Positions 44,738 to 53,565 are shown, numbered from the stretch's first letter. The stretch is DNA of 64,000 nucleotides from Rhizobium leguminosarum (GCF_002953715.1 NZ_CP025013.1:1-64000), one strand, 5' to 3'. Numbers and translations are program-made. The notes: a model not told the origin generated them from the sequence alone.

Positions 44738-46921
44738 TTGGTTTCCACCTATGTGAGCTATCTCGCGGTCGCGCGAAATCTGGGCGCCAGCCTCTCGAGC
44801 GTGGCCTCACAGGCAACGGTTGCCCGCGACAGCAGCTATTACAAGGAAAACATCGGCAAGGTCACGACAGTCGATGAATTCATGGGCGACTACAAGCTCT
44901 ATTCCTATGCCATGAAGGCCTACGGCCTTGAAGACATGACCTACGCCAAGGCGTTCATGAAGAAGGTGCTGGAAAGCGATCTCAGCGATTCATCCAGCTT
45001 TGCCAATAGTCTGAGCGATACCCGCTATGCCGAGTTTGCCGCTGCTTTCAAATTTTCCGGTGAGACGAAGACGGCGCAATCCGAAGTGCAGCGGGACAAT
45101 CTGCTCGATGCTTATGAGGAGTCTTTCGACACCGAGGCTGACGACATTGCAGACGAGACGGACTATTTCGAAGAGAATATCTCGTCGATCACCTCGGTCG
45201 ACGATCTCCTGTCGAGTTCGAAGCTGAAGAACTATGTGCTGACGGCTTTCGGTCTCAGCACCGAATACACCTCAACAAGCTTCCTGAAGAGTGTTTTGAC
45301 GAGCGATCTCGACGATGCCGATAGTTTCGTCAACCAGCTCGACGATGATGTCTATGTCAATCTGGCGAAGGCCTTCAACGTCAACGAGGATGGCTCGACC
45401 GACGGCGACGTGATGTCGGAAGATCAGCTCTCGCTGGTCACAAGCGCTTATGCGGTGGCCTCGGCGACGATCGCTTCCTCGGAAACCGGGGAGGCCTATG
45501 ATACTTATTTCGCTGCGCAAATCGGCAACATCACCTCCGTCGATGAGTTGATGAGCGACGACAAGCTGGTTTCCTATCTGAGAACTGCCTACGGGCTTAC
45601 CGATAGCGAGACCGATAATTTCATTTCGGCGGCGCTGAAAAGCGCCGACCTCGCCGACGCGATCGGCTTATCCGAACTGCACGATGCCTTTAATTTCGAT
45701 GAGGACGGCGCGCTTGCCGATGGCGACACGGCCCAGACATCGGAACAGACCGCCGCGACCACGGCGGCCTTCGATGAAAATTATCAGGTGCTGATCGCCA
45801 ATACCGACACCGAAGACGCCGCCGACAACTATACGACGCGCATCGCCAGCGTCACCTCGATCGATGATTTCCTGGTGTCGAACGATGACGACGACGATGA
45901 CGACAACGACGATCTCCCGGAACTGTGGGAAATGGCGTTGCGAGCCTATGACATAGACCCGGACAGCGTTTCGAGAAGCGAGGTCCGGAAAATTCTCGAA
46001 AGCGATCCGTCTGACTCGAAAAGCTATGTCAACAGCCTCGACGACGATCGGTTCGTCGCCTTTCGCAAGGCCTTCAACTTCGACAGCAATGGCGACGTGA
46101 CCGTTCCGCTGCAGGCCATGTCGGAATCCGTCGTCGACGACTACGCTGCCTATTACAAGCAGAACAAGATCCGATACCTCGAAGGCGACGAGTTGACGGA
46201 AGCGACCGACGCGGCGGACGAGGAGATTACCTATTTTCGCGAGCAGATGGCGACGATCACCACGGCCAGCGAATTTCTGGCCGACGATCGCCTGGTTTCC
46301 TTCGCGCTCGAGGCGAAGGGGCTCGATCCTGATGATGTCACGTCGGACGAGTTGGAGAAGATGTTTTCTTCCGACCTCGACGACGAAGATAGCTATGTCA
46401 ACAAGCTGGACGACAATCGTTTCGCCGAACTCGTCGGCGCGTTCAATTTCGATCAGGACGGCAATATTTCCGCCGATCCGACCGGGACTGTGCAGCAACG
46501 CGGCGATGTGCTGGAGACGATCGACGCCTATGTCAGGCTGACGCTCGAAGACGACCAAGGCGACAGCAACACCGGCGTGCGCCTTGCCCTTTACTTCCAG
46601 CGCAAGGCGCCGGAGATCTCGAGCGCCTATAACATTCTAGGCGACAGCGCGCTCTTCGAGTTCTTTACGACGACCTTCAACCTGTCCAGTTACGTCTCGA
46701 ACATGGACGTCGACAAGCAAGCCGAGATGATCGACAACTTCATCGACATCAAGGATCTGTCGGATCCGGAAAAAGTCGACGATCTGATCAAACGCTTCAC
46801 CGCCATGTATGACATGGCCAATGGCACGGGCACCACCTCGACAGCTCTCTCGATCCTGACCGGTTCAGCGACGATAAGCGCTGACACGCTGCTGGCGATG
46901 GCGCAATTGAAAAGCGGTTGA
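44738..46921 (+). CDS. Large acidic protein of repeated DUF1217-like modules
   Basis: A 727-residue, very acidic protein starting with TTG behind AAAGGGAT. After an N-terminal helix (MVSTYVSYLAVARNLGASLS) it repeats a module of about 70 residues at 34-106, 143-213, 257-320, 365-448 and 499-571, with a diverged sixth copy at about 615-690. Each module runs from an aromatic residue with I..(T/S)SVDEL through an AYGL-like turn and LxSDLxDxxSFVNxLDD to KAFNF. DUF1217 proteins usually hold fewer modules and occur near flagellar genes in rhizobia. An aspartate run lies at about 383-392. No signal peptide or membrane segment is seen. Function unknown. Confidence 0.8.
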   Translation: MVSTYVSYLAVARNLGASLSSVASQATVARDSSYYKENIGKVTTVDEFMGDYKLYSYAMKAYGLEDMTYAKAFMKKVLESDLSDSSSFANSLSDTRYAEFAAAFKFSGETKTAQSEVQRDNLLDAYEESFDTEADDIADETDYFEENISSITSVDDLLSSSKLKNYVLTAFGLSTEYTSTSFLKSVLTSDLDDADSFVNQLDDDVYVNLAKAFNVNEDGSTDGDVMSEDQLSLVTSAYAVASATIASSETGEAYDTYFAAQIGNITSVDELMSDDKLVSYLRTAYGLTDSETDNFISAALKSADLADAIGLSELHDAFNFDEDGALADGDTAQTSEQTAATTAAFDENYQVLIANTDTEDAADNYTTRIASVTSIDDFLVSNDDDDDDDNDDLPELWEMALRAYDIDPDSVSRSEVRKILESDPSDSKSYVNSLDDDRFVAFRKAFNFDSNGDVTVPLQAMSESVVDDYAAYYKQNKIRYLEGDELTEATDAADEEITYFREQMATITTASEFLADDRLVSFALEAKGLDPDDVTSDELEKMFSSDLDDEDSYVNKLDDNRFAELVGAFNFDQDGNISADPTGTVQQRGDVLETIDAYVRLTLEDDQGDSNTGVRLALYFQRKAPEISSAYNILGDSALFEFFTTTFNLSSYVSNMDVDKQAEMIDNFIDIKDLSDPEKVDDLIKRFTAMYDMANGTGTTSTALSILTGSATISADTLLAMAQLKSG

Positions 46922-47144
46922 CTGGCCGGTAGGCCGCCGGTCGCAGAGAACCTGACGTCAGTGCATCACCCCCATCGCAGGCTAGGGGATCGGCCCTTGC
47001 GCCGACGCGCCTTACCGATGCAGCGCTCATTCAAAACGAAAACATACCTGCTGCTCTTATTCATAATTAAATATCCATTAATGATCATAAGCGAATATTC
47101 TGGGCATGGCTGGATACACAGCAGTGAAATCTAGGGGGTTGCCA

Positions 47145-48932
47145 GTGAATATTCTTGATCGTGGTGCAAATGCTGTCGCGGTTCTTGCCGCTTTGTCGAA
47201 TTCGCAAGCCATGATCGAGTTTAACTTATCGGGGCAGATCCTCACTGCGAACGAAAACTTCTGCAGGGCGCTCGGCTACGAGTTGAGGGAGATTGTCGGG
47301 AAGCATCACAGCATGTTTGTCGAACCTTCCTATGCATCCTCGGCAGAATACAAGGCTTTCTGGACGAAGCTGTCAGCCGGGAAGTTCGATCAACAACAAT
47401 ACAAGCGGGTCGGAAAAGGCGGGCGCGAGGTCTGGATCGAGGCATCCTACAATCCCGTGTTCCGACGCGGGAAGCCGGTTAAGGTCATCAAGATTGCAAC
47501 CGATATCACCGCGCAGAAGCTGAAATCTGCCGAGGATGCCGGCAAGATCGACGCATTGTCCCGGGCTCAGGCGATCATCGAATTCACGCCGGCCGGCGAA
47601 GTCTTGACTGCGAACGATAATTTCCTGGCTGCGCTTGGTTATTCGCTTGCCGAAATCCAGGGCAAACATCATTCGATGTTCTGTGAAACCGATTATTCGA
47701 GGTCGGAGGCTTACAAGGAATTCTGGCGGAAACTTGCGAGCGGCCAGCTGGTTGCCGACGAATTCACGCGTGTGGGCAAGGGCGGACGGAAGGTTTACAT
47801 CCAGGCTTCCTACAATCCGATCTTTGACCTGAACGGCAAAGTGTTCAAAGTCGTGAAGTTCGCAACCGATGTGACGGCGCGTGTCGAGAATGTTGAACAA
47901 CTCGCCCTTTGCCTGACGAATTTTGCAGACGGCGACCTGTCGCAGACGATCCAGAAACCTTTCATCCCTTCATTGGAAAGGCTGCGTGCCGACTTCAACA
48001 GCGCCTCGGAGAAGTTGAAGGGCGCGATGGCAACGGTTGCCGAAAATGCCAAGGCGATATCGGCCGGTTCCAACGAAATCCGCACCGCGGCCGACGACTT
48101 GGCAAAGCGTACCGAGCAACAGGCGGCATCCGTCGAAGAGACTGCGGCCGCCCTTGAGGAAATCACGACGACGGTCAAGGATTCGAGCCGCCGCGCCGAG
48201 GAGGCCGGTCAACTCGTGGCGCGCACCAGAGATCATGCGGAGCATTCCGGCCAGGTGGTTCGTGACGCGATCGGAGCGATGGACCAGATCGAAACCTCGT
48301 CGCGCGAAATTTCCAACATCATCGGTGTCATCGATGAAATTGCCTTCCAGACGAACCTTTTGGCGCTCAATGCCGGCGTAGAGGCGGCACGAGCAGGGGA
48401 GGCCGGTAAAGGTTTTGCGGTCGTTGCCCAGGAGGTTCGTGAACTGGCGCAGCGGTCGGCAAAAGCTGCGAAGGAGATAAAGAGCCTGATTACCGCGTCC
48501 GGTTCTCATGTCGCAAACGGCGTCGCCCTGGTCACGAATGCCGGATCCGCACTTCAGGAAATCGCCAGTCAGGTTCACGAAATCAATACCAACGTCACTG
48601 CGATCGTCGAGGCGGCGCGCGAGCAATCGACTGCACTCGGCGAGATCAACCAGGCCATCAACACCGTCGATCAGGGTACGCAGCAGAATGCCGCGATGGT
48701 CGAGGAGCAGACCGCGGCCAGCCATGGGCTCGCACGAGAGGCCGCCGCGCTTTTCAAGCTTCTTGAACAGTTCCGTTTCGACGATGCACCGAGATCGAGG
48801 TCTTCGTTCGCGCAGGCGGATCGCCTGGCCGCCGCGCCGACGGCTTTGAAAGTCGTTCGTACCTCACCTGCCGCGTCCGTCCAGCGTGGGTCGGCAGCCC
48901 TCGCGCTGAAGTCTGATTGGGAAGAGTTCTGA
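47145..48932 (+). CDS. Cytosolic chemoreceptor with two PAS domains
   Basis: A 595-residue soluble methyl-accepting protein. PAS1 (about 17-122) and PAS2 (about 139-244) are clear duplicates: both contain GKHHSMF, a lysine/glycine-rich RVGKGGR segment and ASYNP. A HAMP-like linker (250-300) and a signalling domain with VIDEIAFQTNLLALNAGVEA follow. It ends SDWEEF, matching the xWxxF tail that tethers CheR and CheB. No membrane helix is present. GTG at 47145 is chosen because GGGGG precedes it; ATG at 47106 is the alternative. The PAS pair may bind haem or flavin and sense redox state, which is not provable here. Confidence 0.92.
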   Translation: MNILDRGANAVAVLAALSNSQAMIEFNLSGQILTANENFCRALGYELREIVGKHHSMFVEPSYASSAEYKAFWTKLSAGKFDQQQYKRVGKGGREVWIEASYNPVFRRGKPVKVIKIATDITAQKLKSAEDAGKIDALSRAQAIIEFTPAGEVLTANDNFLAALGYSLAEIQGKHHSMFCETDYSRSEAYKEFWRKLASGQLVADEFTRVGKGGRKVYIQASYNPIFDLNGKVFKVVKFATDVTARVENVEQLALCLTNFADGDLSQTIQKPFIPSLERLRADFNSASEKLKGAMATVAENAKAISAGSNEIRTAADDLAKRTEQQAASVEETAAALEEITTTVKDSSRRAEEAGQLVARTRDHAEHSGQVVRDAIGAMDQIETSSREISNIIGVIDEIAFQTNLLALNAGVEAARAGEAGKGFAVVAQEVRELAQRSAKAAKEIKSLITASGSHVANGVALVTNAGSALQEIASQVHEINTNVTAIVEAAREQSTALGEINQAINTVDQGTQQNAAMVEEQTAASHGLAREAAALFKLLEQFRFDDAPRSRSSFAQADRLAAAPTALKVVRTSPAASVQRGSAALALKSDWEEF

Positions 48933-49010
48933 TCCACCCGAATTGAGCCCATGTTTGAGCGGTGTCGGTGACGGCAGAACGTCAGCGTGGTCGAAAGACC
49001 GAAGCGGCAC

Positions 49011-49189
49011 ATGATCACAAAGAGGGTCGAGGCCTGGTTACGGGTCACGTTCGAGACGCTCGCCCGGCAGATCGTCCTGCTGCTCGATGGCTCGTTGCCG
49101 TCGTTCTGTTGCATCGCGACCCGACCTATATGGAAGCCGCAGGCGAGGCGGCTGGTTCACTGATCCGCGCTGCGACCGCAAACGCGTAA
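49011..49189 (+). pseudogene. TetR-type regulator remnant with one-base deletion
   Basis: From 49011 one frame reads RVEAWLRVTFETLARQIVL then LLDGSL. From about 49100 a different frame reads AVVLLHRDPTYMEAAGEAAG and SLIRAATANA, ending at the stop 49187-49189. Adding one G near 49098 joins them into a sequence typical of the C-terminal end of TetR-family regulators. The DNA-binding half is missing. This is a decayed fragment with no likely function. Confidence 0.55.
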
Positions 49190-49311
49190 GGCGGCCGGAT
49201 CCTGAGGCGCTGGCGCTGAGGGCCGCATCTTCCGCCCCCCGGCTGCCGGGTCACTGAGCGGGAGGGGCATGATAATGAACCTCGGAAACAAGAGAACAAT
49301 GCTGCACTGCC

Positions 49312-49347
49312 GAAAAAATCGCCACGCGCGCCACTGCGCGTTTTTTC
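49312..49347. terminator. Bidirectional intrinsic terminator
   Basis: The stem ACGCGC (49324-49329) with GCGCGT (49336-49341) is flanked by a run of six A on the left and TTTTTT on the right, so it would work in both directions. It isolates the amino-acid ABC operon from the decayed sequence upstream. Confidence 0.65.
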
Positions 49348-49358
49348 AGCATGACCCA

Positions 49359-49388
49359 TTGACAATTCACCCTTGATGGCACTTGATA
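49359..49388 (+). promoter_or_regulatory. Candidate sigma-70 type promoter
   Basis: TTGACA (49359-49364), an 18-base spacer and TTGATA (49383-49388) lie about 70 bases upstream of the binding-protein start, directly after the terminator. Spacing is slightly long, but the -35 box is perfect. Confidence 0.5.
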
Positions 49389-49459
49389 ACATTGTTCCAG
49401 TAAAGCAGACATGCGTCCATTATACTGGAATGATAGGAACCATCCATAAGGGGAACGCC

Positions 49460-50299
49460 ATGACCACTTCCTTCCGCACCGCCGTGATGTCGCTGGCCGC
49501 CGCCGCCCTGCTGTCCACGCCTGTGCTGGCCGACGGCAGCAAGCTCGATGAAGTGCTGGCCCGCGGCCACCTCGTCCTCGGCACCGGCAGCACCAATGCG
49601 CCCTGGCACTTCAAGAGCGCGGACGACAAGCTTCAGGGCTTCGACGTCGACATGGGCCATATCATCGCCAAGGCCCTCTTCGGCGATCCTGAGAAGATCG
49701 AGTATGTGAACCAGTCCTCCGACGCCCGCATCCCGAACATCACCACCGACAAAGTCGACATCACCTGCCAGTTCATGACCGTTACCGGCGAGCGCGCTCA
49801 ACAGGTTGCCTTCACCATTCCCTATTATCGCGAGGGTGTGGGCCTGATGCTCAAGGGGGACGGAAAATATGCCGACTACGCCGCCCTCAAGGCGGCCGGT
49901 TCTTCCGTCACCATCTCGGTTCTCCAGAACGTCTATGCCGAGGCGATGGTGCATGCGGCATTGCCGGAGGCGACCGTCGATCAGTACGATTCCGTCGACC
50001 TGATCTATCAGGCGCTGGAATCGGGACGCGCCGATGCAGTCGCCACGGACCAGTCGTCGCTCGCCTGGTACATGACGCAGAATCCGGGTCGCTATAAGGA
50101 TGCCGGCTACGGCTGGAACCCGCAGACCTATGCCTGCGCCGTCAAGCGCGGCGATCAGGATTGGCTGAACTTCGTCAACACCGCCCTGCACGAAGCCATG
50201 ACCGGCGTTGAATTCGACTTTTACGCCAAGTCCTTCAAGACCTGGTTCGGCAAAGATCTGACACCGCCGCAGATCGGCTTTCCTGTCGAGTTCAAGTAA
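49460..50299 (+). CDS. ABC amino-acid-type substrate-binding protein
   Basis: A 279-residue family 3 binding protein with a Sec signal peptide (FRTAVMSLAAAALLSTPVLA) and the mature start DGSKLDEVLARGHLVLGTGS. The ATG at 49460 follows GGGGAA. An earlier in-frame start at 49373 would give a poor leader. It begins a four-gene operon with two permeases and an ATPase of the polar amino acid class. The ligand is unknown. The segment TGSTNAPWHFKSADDKLQGF replaces the usual amino-acid pocket wording. Confidence 0.9.
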   Translation: MTTSFRTAVMSLAAAALLSTPVLADGSKLDEVLARGHLVLGTGSTNAPWHFKSADDKLQGFDVDMGHIIAKALFGDPEKIEYVNQSSDARIPNITTDKVDITCQFMTVTGERAQQVAFTIPYYREGVGLMLKGDGKYADYAALKAAGSSVTISVLQNVYAEAMVHAALPEATVDQYDSVDLIYQALESGRADAVATDQSSLAWYMTQNPGRYKDAGYGWNPQTYACAVKRGDQDWLNFVNTALHEAMTGVEFDFYAKSFKTWFGKDLTPPQIGFPVEFK

Positions 50300-50343
50300 C
50301 AGCCATGAGGAGCGGGACTTTTGTCCCGCTCCTCTAGCAGGAC

Positions 50344-50442
50344 GATTTCAGGCCGGGTCGGCCTAAAATCTGAATCCTGTTTTCAATTGAAGAGTGAGAG
50401 CATGATGCCGAAAACCGCTCACACTTTTTGGCATCATGCTCT
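50344..50442. repeat. Two-hairpin intergenic repeat between binding-protein and permease genes
   Basis: A first hairpin pairs GATTTCAGGCC with GGCCTAAAATC (50344-50370, one mismatch). A second pairs AGAGCATGATGCCGAAAA (50397-50414) with TTTTTGGCATCATGCTCT (50425-50442), an 18-bp stem with one G-U type pair. This is the same kind of dispersed palindromic element as in the ehuB-ehuC gap, although the sequence differs. Confidence 0.7.
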
Positions 50443-50462
50443 GGTCTGAAAGGGTGGCCCGT

Positions 50463-51125
50463 ATGGGTTACACGTTGAATTTCGCTGCCGTCTGGCGCAA
50501 TTTCGATTTTCTTTTGAGCGGGCTTGCGCTCAGCCTCGGTCTTGCGGTGATCTCGATCCTGATCGGGGCCGCGATCGGCCTCGTCGTGGCCTTCGCGCTG
50601 ACGTCCAAAAGCCGCTTTGCGATCGTGCCGGCGCGGGTCTATGTCACGGTCATTCGCAACCTGCCGATTCTCGTCCTGGTGCTTTTCGCCTTTTTCGCGC
50701 TGCCGCAGATGGGCTTGCGCCTCGACAAGATTAAAAGCTTCGTCCTGGTTCTATCCCTCTATTCCGGCGCCTATCTGGCCGAGGTGTTCCGTGCCGGACT
50801 GCTGTCGATTCCGAGAGGATTGACGGAAGCGGGTCTTGCTATCGGCCTGACGGGGATGCAGATCCGCAGCTCCATCATCGCTCCGCTGATGCTGCGCAAC
50901 GTGCTGCCATCGTTGTCCTCGACGATTATCTCGCTCTTCAAGGACACCTCGCTCGCCGCCGCCATCGCCGTGCCGGAACTGACGTTTGCTGCCCGCAAGA
51001 TCAATGTCGAGAGTTTCCGCGTCATAGAAACCTGGATGGTCACATCGGCCCTCTATGTCGCGACCTGTTTCCTCATCGCCGCCGTGATGCGCTTCGTCGA
51101 GCGCCGTCTGGCCCTGCCGAGATAA
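50463..51125 (+). CDS. ABC amino-acid-type permease
   Basis: A 220-residue His/Glu/Gln-type permease. It has helices near 22-45, 60-85, 95-115 and 190-210, the stretch TVIRNLPILVLVLFAFF and the ATPase loop EAGLAIGLTGMQIRSSI. The ATG at 50463 follows AAAGGG. The frame opens at 50436 inside the repeat, which is not a sensible start. The second permease starts 6 bases after its stop. Confidence 0.88.
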   Translation: MGYTLNFAAVWRNFDFLLSGLALSLGLAVISILIGAAIGLVVAFALTSKSRFAIVPARVYVTVIRNLPILVLVLFAFFALPQMGLRLDKIKSFVLVLSLYSGAYLAEVFRAGLLSIPRGLTEAGLAIGLTGMQIRSSIIAPLMLRNVLPSLSSTIISLFKDTSLAAAIAVPELTFAARKINVESFRVIETWMVTSALYVATCFLIAAVMRFVERRLALPR

Positions 51126-51131
51126 ACCCGG

Positions 51132-51791
51132 ATGTCCCACACTTTTCTCGAACAACTCTGGATCGCCCGCTACGTCATCATGAACGGCATTGGCGTGACC
51201 GTGTCGATCTCTCTGCTGGCCATCCTCGCGGGTTCCGTACTCGGCGTATTCGTCGGTTTGGCGCTCGTCTATGGCGGCGTTGTTTTGCGTCTGGCCGTGC
51301 GCGCCTATACGGATATCATCCGCGGCACGCCGGTGCTCGTGCTCGTGCTGGCGAGCTACTATGTCTCTGCCGCCGTCGGCCTCGATCTCGGGCCGTTCTC
51401 GGCCGGCGTGCTTGCCCTTGCCATCTTCTGCTCCTCCCATGTCGGCGAAATCGTGCGCGGAGCGCTTCAGGCGATCCCGAAGGGGCAGACCGAAGCCGCC
51501 AAGGCGATCGGCCTGACCTTTACCCAGACTTTCACCTCGGTGCTGTGGCCGCAGGCCATGCGCCAGTGCCTGCCGGCCTGGGTGAATACGGCGGCCGAGA
51601 TGGTGAAAGCCTCGACGCTGCTCTCCGTCATCGGCGTCGCCGAACTTCTGCTGCGCACGCAGGAGATCATCTCCCGCAATTTCATGAGCCTCCAGTTCTA
51701 TTTCCTGGCTGGCGGTCTCTATTTCATCATCAACTATGGCATCGAGCACTTCGGCAAATATGTCGAGCGCAAGACCGCCCTGCCGTCCTGA
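51132..51791 (+). CDS. ABC amino-acid-type permease
   Basis: A 219-residue partner permease with the conserved DIIRGTPVLVLVLASYY and the contact loop EAAKAIGLTFTQTFTSVLWPQ at about 120-140. Together with the preceding permease it forms a heterodimer driven by the following ATPase, 12 bases downstream. Substrate unknown. Confidence 0.88.
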   Translation: MSHTFLEQLWIARYVIMNGIGVTVSISLLAILAGSVLGVFVGLALVYGGVVLRLAVRAYTDIIRGTPVLVLVLASYYVSAAVGLDLGPFSAGVLALAIFCSSHVGEIVRGALQAIPKGQTEAAKAIGLTFTQTFTSVLWPQAMRQCLPAWVNTAAEMVKASTLLSVIGVAELLLRTQEIISRNFMSLQFYFLAGGLYFIINYGIEHFGKYVERKTALPS

Positions 51792-51803
51792 GGAGTTCCC
51801 CCG

Positions 51804-52574
51804 ATGGCCAAGACCATTCTCGACATCAAGGGTCTGCGCAAGACTTACGGCATCCACGAAGTCCTCAAGGGCGTCGATTGCGCCGTGCAGGAAGGCGAAG
51901 TCATTTCCATCATCGGCTCGTCCGGCTCCGGAAAGACTACCTTGCTGCGTTGTATCAACATGCTCGAGGAATTCCAGGGCGGCACGATCAGCCTCGACGG
52001 CGAGGAGATCGGTTACCGCGCCGAAGGCGCAACGCGGCGTCGCAAGGGCGAGAAAGAGATTGCCCGCCAGCGCGCGCTGACCGGCATGGCGTTTCAGCAG
52101 TTCAATCTTTTCCCGCATATGAGCGCCGCTGAAAACGTCATGCTCGGCCTCGTCAAGGTGAAGAAAATGACCAAGCCGGATGCGCGCGCCATCGCGGAAA
52201 AATGGCTCGATCGTGTCGGCCTTTCCGCCCGCTCGAACCATTATCCCGGACAGCTTTCCGGCGGCCAGCAGCAGCGCGTCGCGATCGCCCGCGCCATCGC
52301 CATGTCGCCGAGGCTGATGCTGTTCGATGAAGTGACCTCCGCGCTCGACCCCGAGCTGGTGGGCGAAGTGCTCCAGGTCATCAAGGGGCTTGCCGCCGAC
52401 GGCATGACCATGCTGCTCGTCACGCACGAGATGCGCTTTGCCTATGACGTTTCGTCACGCGTCATCTTCATGAACCAGGGGGTCATCTGCGAGGAGGGCG
52501 ATCCGAAGGACATGTTCGTGCATCCGAAGACCGAACGACTGGCGGAATTCCTCAAAACCTCGAGTTTCAACTAG
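51804..52574 (+). CDS. ABC amino-acid-type ATP-binding protein
   Basis: A 256-residue ATPase with Walker A GSSGSGKTT (about 39-47), the Q-loop FQQFNLFPHM, the signature LSGGQQQRVAIARAIA, Walker B LMLFDEVTSALD and the H-loop LLVTHEMR. It carries a short lysine/arginine-rich insert (TRRRKGEKEIARQ) before the Q-loop, as in related polar-amino-acid ATPases. It is the last gene of the operon. A hairpin follows at 52589-52621. Confidence 0.9.
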   Translation: MAKTILDIKGLRKTYGIHEVLKGVDCAVQEGEVISIIGSSGSGKTTLLRCINMLEEFQGGTISLDGEEIGYRAEGATRRRKGEKEIARQRALTGMAFQQFNLFPHMSAAENVMLGLVKVKKMTKPDARAIAEKWLDRVGLSARSNHYPGQLSGGQQQRVAIARAIAMSPRLMLFDEVTSALDPELVGEVLQVIKGLAADGMTMLLVTHEMRFAYDVSSRVIFMNQGVICEEGDPKDMFVHPKTERLAEFLKTSSFN

Positions 52575-52588
52575 ACGAAATGAAAGAT

Positions 52589-52621
52589 CCCGTGACCGTC
52601 CGCTCTGCGGATCGTCACGGG
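52589..52621. terminator. Terminator hairpin overlapping the vapC end
   Basis: CCCGTGAC (52589-52596) pairs with GTCACGGG (52614-52621), extended inward by GTCCGC with GCGGAT. On the minus strand it is followed by T-rich ATCTTTCATTTC, so it can end the vapBC transcript. It also lies just after the ATPase operon on the plus strand. The stop codon of vapC is inside the stem. Confidence 0.6.
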
Positions 52622-53043
52622 CGCTCGGCCCACGGGTCGACAAGCTCGATCCCCAAGCCCTCGAAATCCTTTATATTGCGGGTGGCGAGGGTGAGATCGT
52701 GGGCAATCGCGGTGGCGGCAATCAAGCTGTCCATTGACGATAAGCCGTGTCCGCTTCGCTTTGCGAGCCCCATCAGGTCGCCCCAGGCTATCGCAACCGG
52801 CTGGTCCACAGGGATGACGCGCTGCTCGAAGCGCTGCGGCAGATCCTGGGCAAGCCATTCGGCCAGCGCGTCGCGCTTCCGACCGCTTTCCATCAGTGCA
52901 ACACCACGCCGGATCTCCGCGATCGATACGACGCTGATGAATGAGCGATCCTCGTCGAGCCCATCCAGCCATTCTAGGACACGTGCATCGGGACGCGGTC
53001 TTGTCACCTCGGAAAGCACATTGGTGTCCAGCAGAAGTCTCAC
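52615..53043 (-). CDS. VapC-type PIN-domain toxin (FitB-like)
   Basis: A 142-residue PIN-domain ribonuclease. Acidic active-site residues are Asp6 (LLLDTNVLSE), Glu43 (SIAEIRRG), Asp105 (SMDSLIAATA) and Asp126 (TRNIKDF). Such toxins cut specific tRNAs or rRNA when the antitoxin is lost. Its ATG overlaps the antitoxin stop (ATGA), giving coupled translation. It sits between two ABC operons and reads against both of them, so it looks like an inserted module. Confidence 0.88.
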   Translation of the reverse strand: MRLLLDTNVLSEVTRPRPDARVLEWLDGLDEDRSFISVVSIAEIRRGVALMESGRKRDALAEWLAQDLPQRFEQRVIPVDQPVAIAWGDLMGLAKRSGHGLSSMDSLIAATAIAHDLTLATRNIKDFEGLGIELVDPWAERP

Positions 53044-53306
53044 AGCTGGAGATCACGCGGTTCGTCGCGTCGACGTTCGAGATCCATATCGGCGCCACGC
53101 AGGGGCGATTGCATCAGAAACTCTGCAAGGGTGCCCTTGCGCGCCGTCTTCCGCTGCCATTCCTCGGCCGAAACGACGACGACGCTTGGTTTACCATTGC
53201 GCATGATCGTTTGCGGTGTTGCTTGCGCGCGTTCGATAACCTCAGACAGCTTGGCCTTCGCACTGGCGACGGTCCAACTTTTATCCTCTGGTCGTGATGG
53301 CTGCAT
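53040..53306 (-). CDS. Phd/YefM-type antitoxin
   Basis: An 88-residue antitoxin of the Phd/YefM type: TVASAKAKLSEVIERAQATPQ (12-32) with the following beta segment TIMRNGKPSVVVVSAEEW, and a polar C-terminus that should wrap the toxin. It precedes the PIN toxin with a 4-base overlap. It is probably autoregulated through the three repeats upstream at 53318-53344. Confidence 0.85.
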   Translation of the reverse strand: MQPSRPEDKSWTVASAKAKLSEVIERAQATPQTIMRNGKPSVVVVSAEEWQRKTARKGTLAEFLMQSPLRGADMDLERRRDEPRDLQL

Positions 53307-53317
53307 TCGCTATATCC

Positions 53318-53344
53318 TGACTATAGTGACTATCATGACTATAT
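53318..53344 (-). promoter_or_regulatory. Triple 9-bp operator repeat of the toxin-antitoxin pair
   Basis: Three back-to-back 9-mers on the plus strand, TGACTATAG, TGACTATCA and TGACTATAT (53318-53344), begin 12 bases upstream of the antitoxin ATG. Six or seven of nine positions are shared. The arrangement is typical for cooperative binding of an antitoxin-toxin complex. Binding is inferred. Confidence 0.6.
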
Positions 53345-53565
53345 GAGCCGAAGCGGTCTAGCCGCAAGCAACTTTTCGAGAGGGAAGGGGCTTTGCCGGC
53401 TTTGGGCGGCCGACGCTGAGGAGTTTGCAAGGAATTGCGGGGGGACTCGCACAATTTACGCTCAGTTTGCATTCCGAGCGTGCAAATTCCAGGGGGAGGG
53501 ATCCGAGACATCTTGGAAATCCTGAACGCAGAATTTTTGGCACGAGCTTTGCTTTCCTGTCTTGT

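Noticed and set aside
44738..46921. The repeats of the DUF1217 protein as DNA tandem repeats or a CRISPR-like array
   Set aside because: Repeats are only visible at protein level, about 70-110 residues apart with diverged DNA, and the frame is open throughout.
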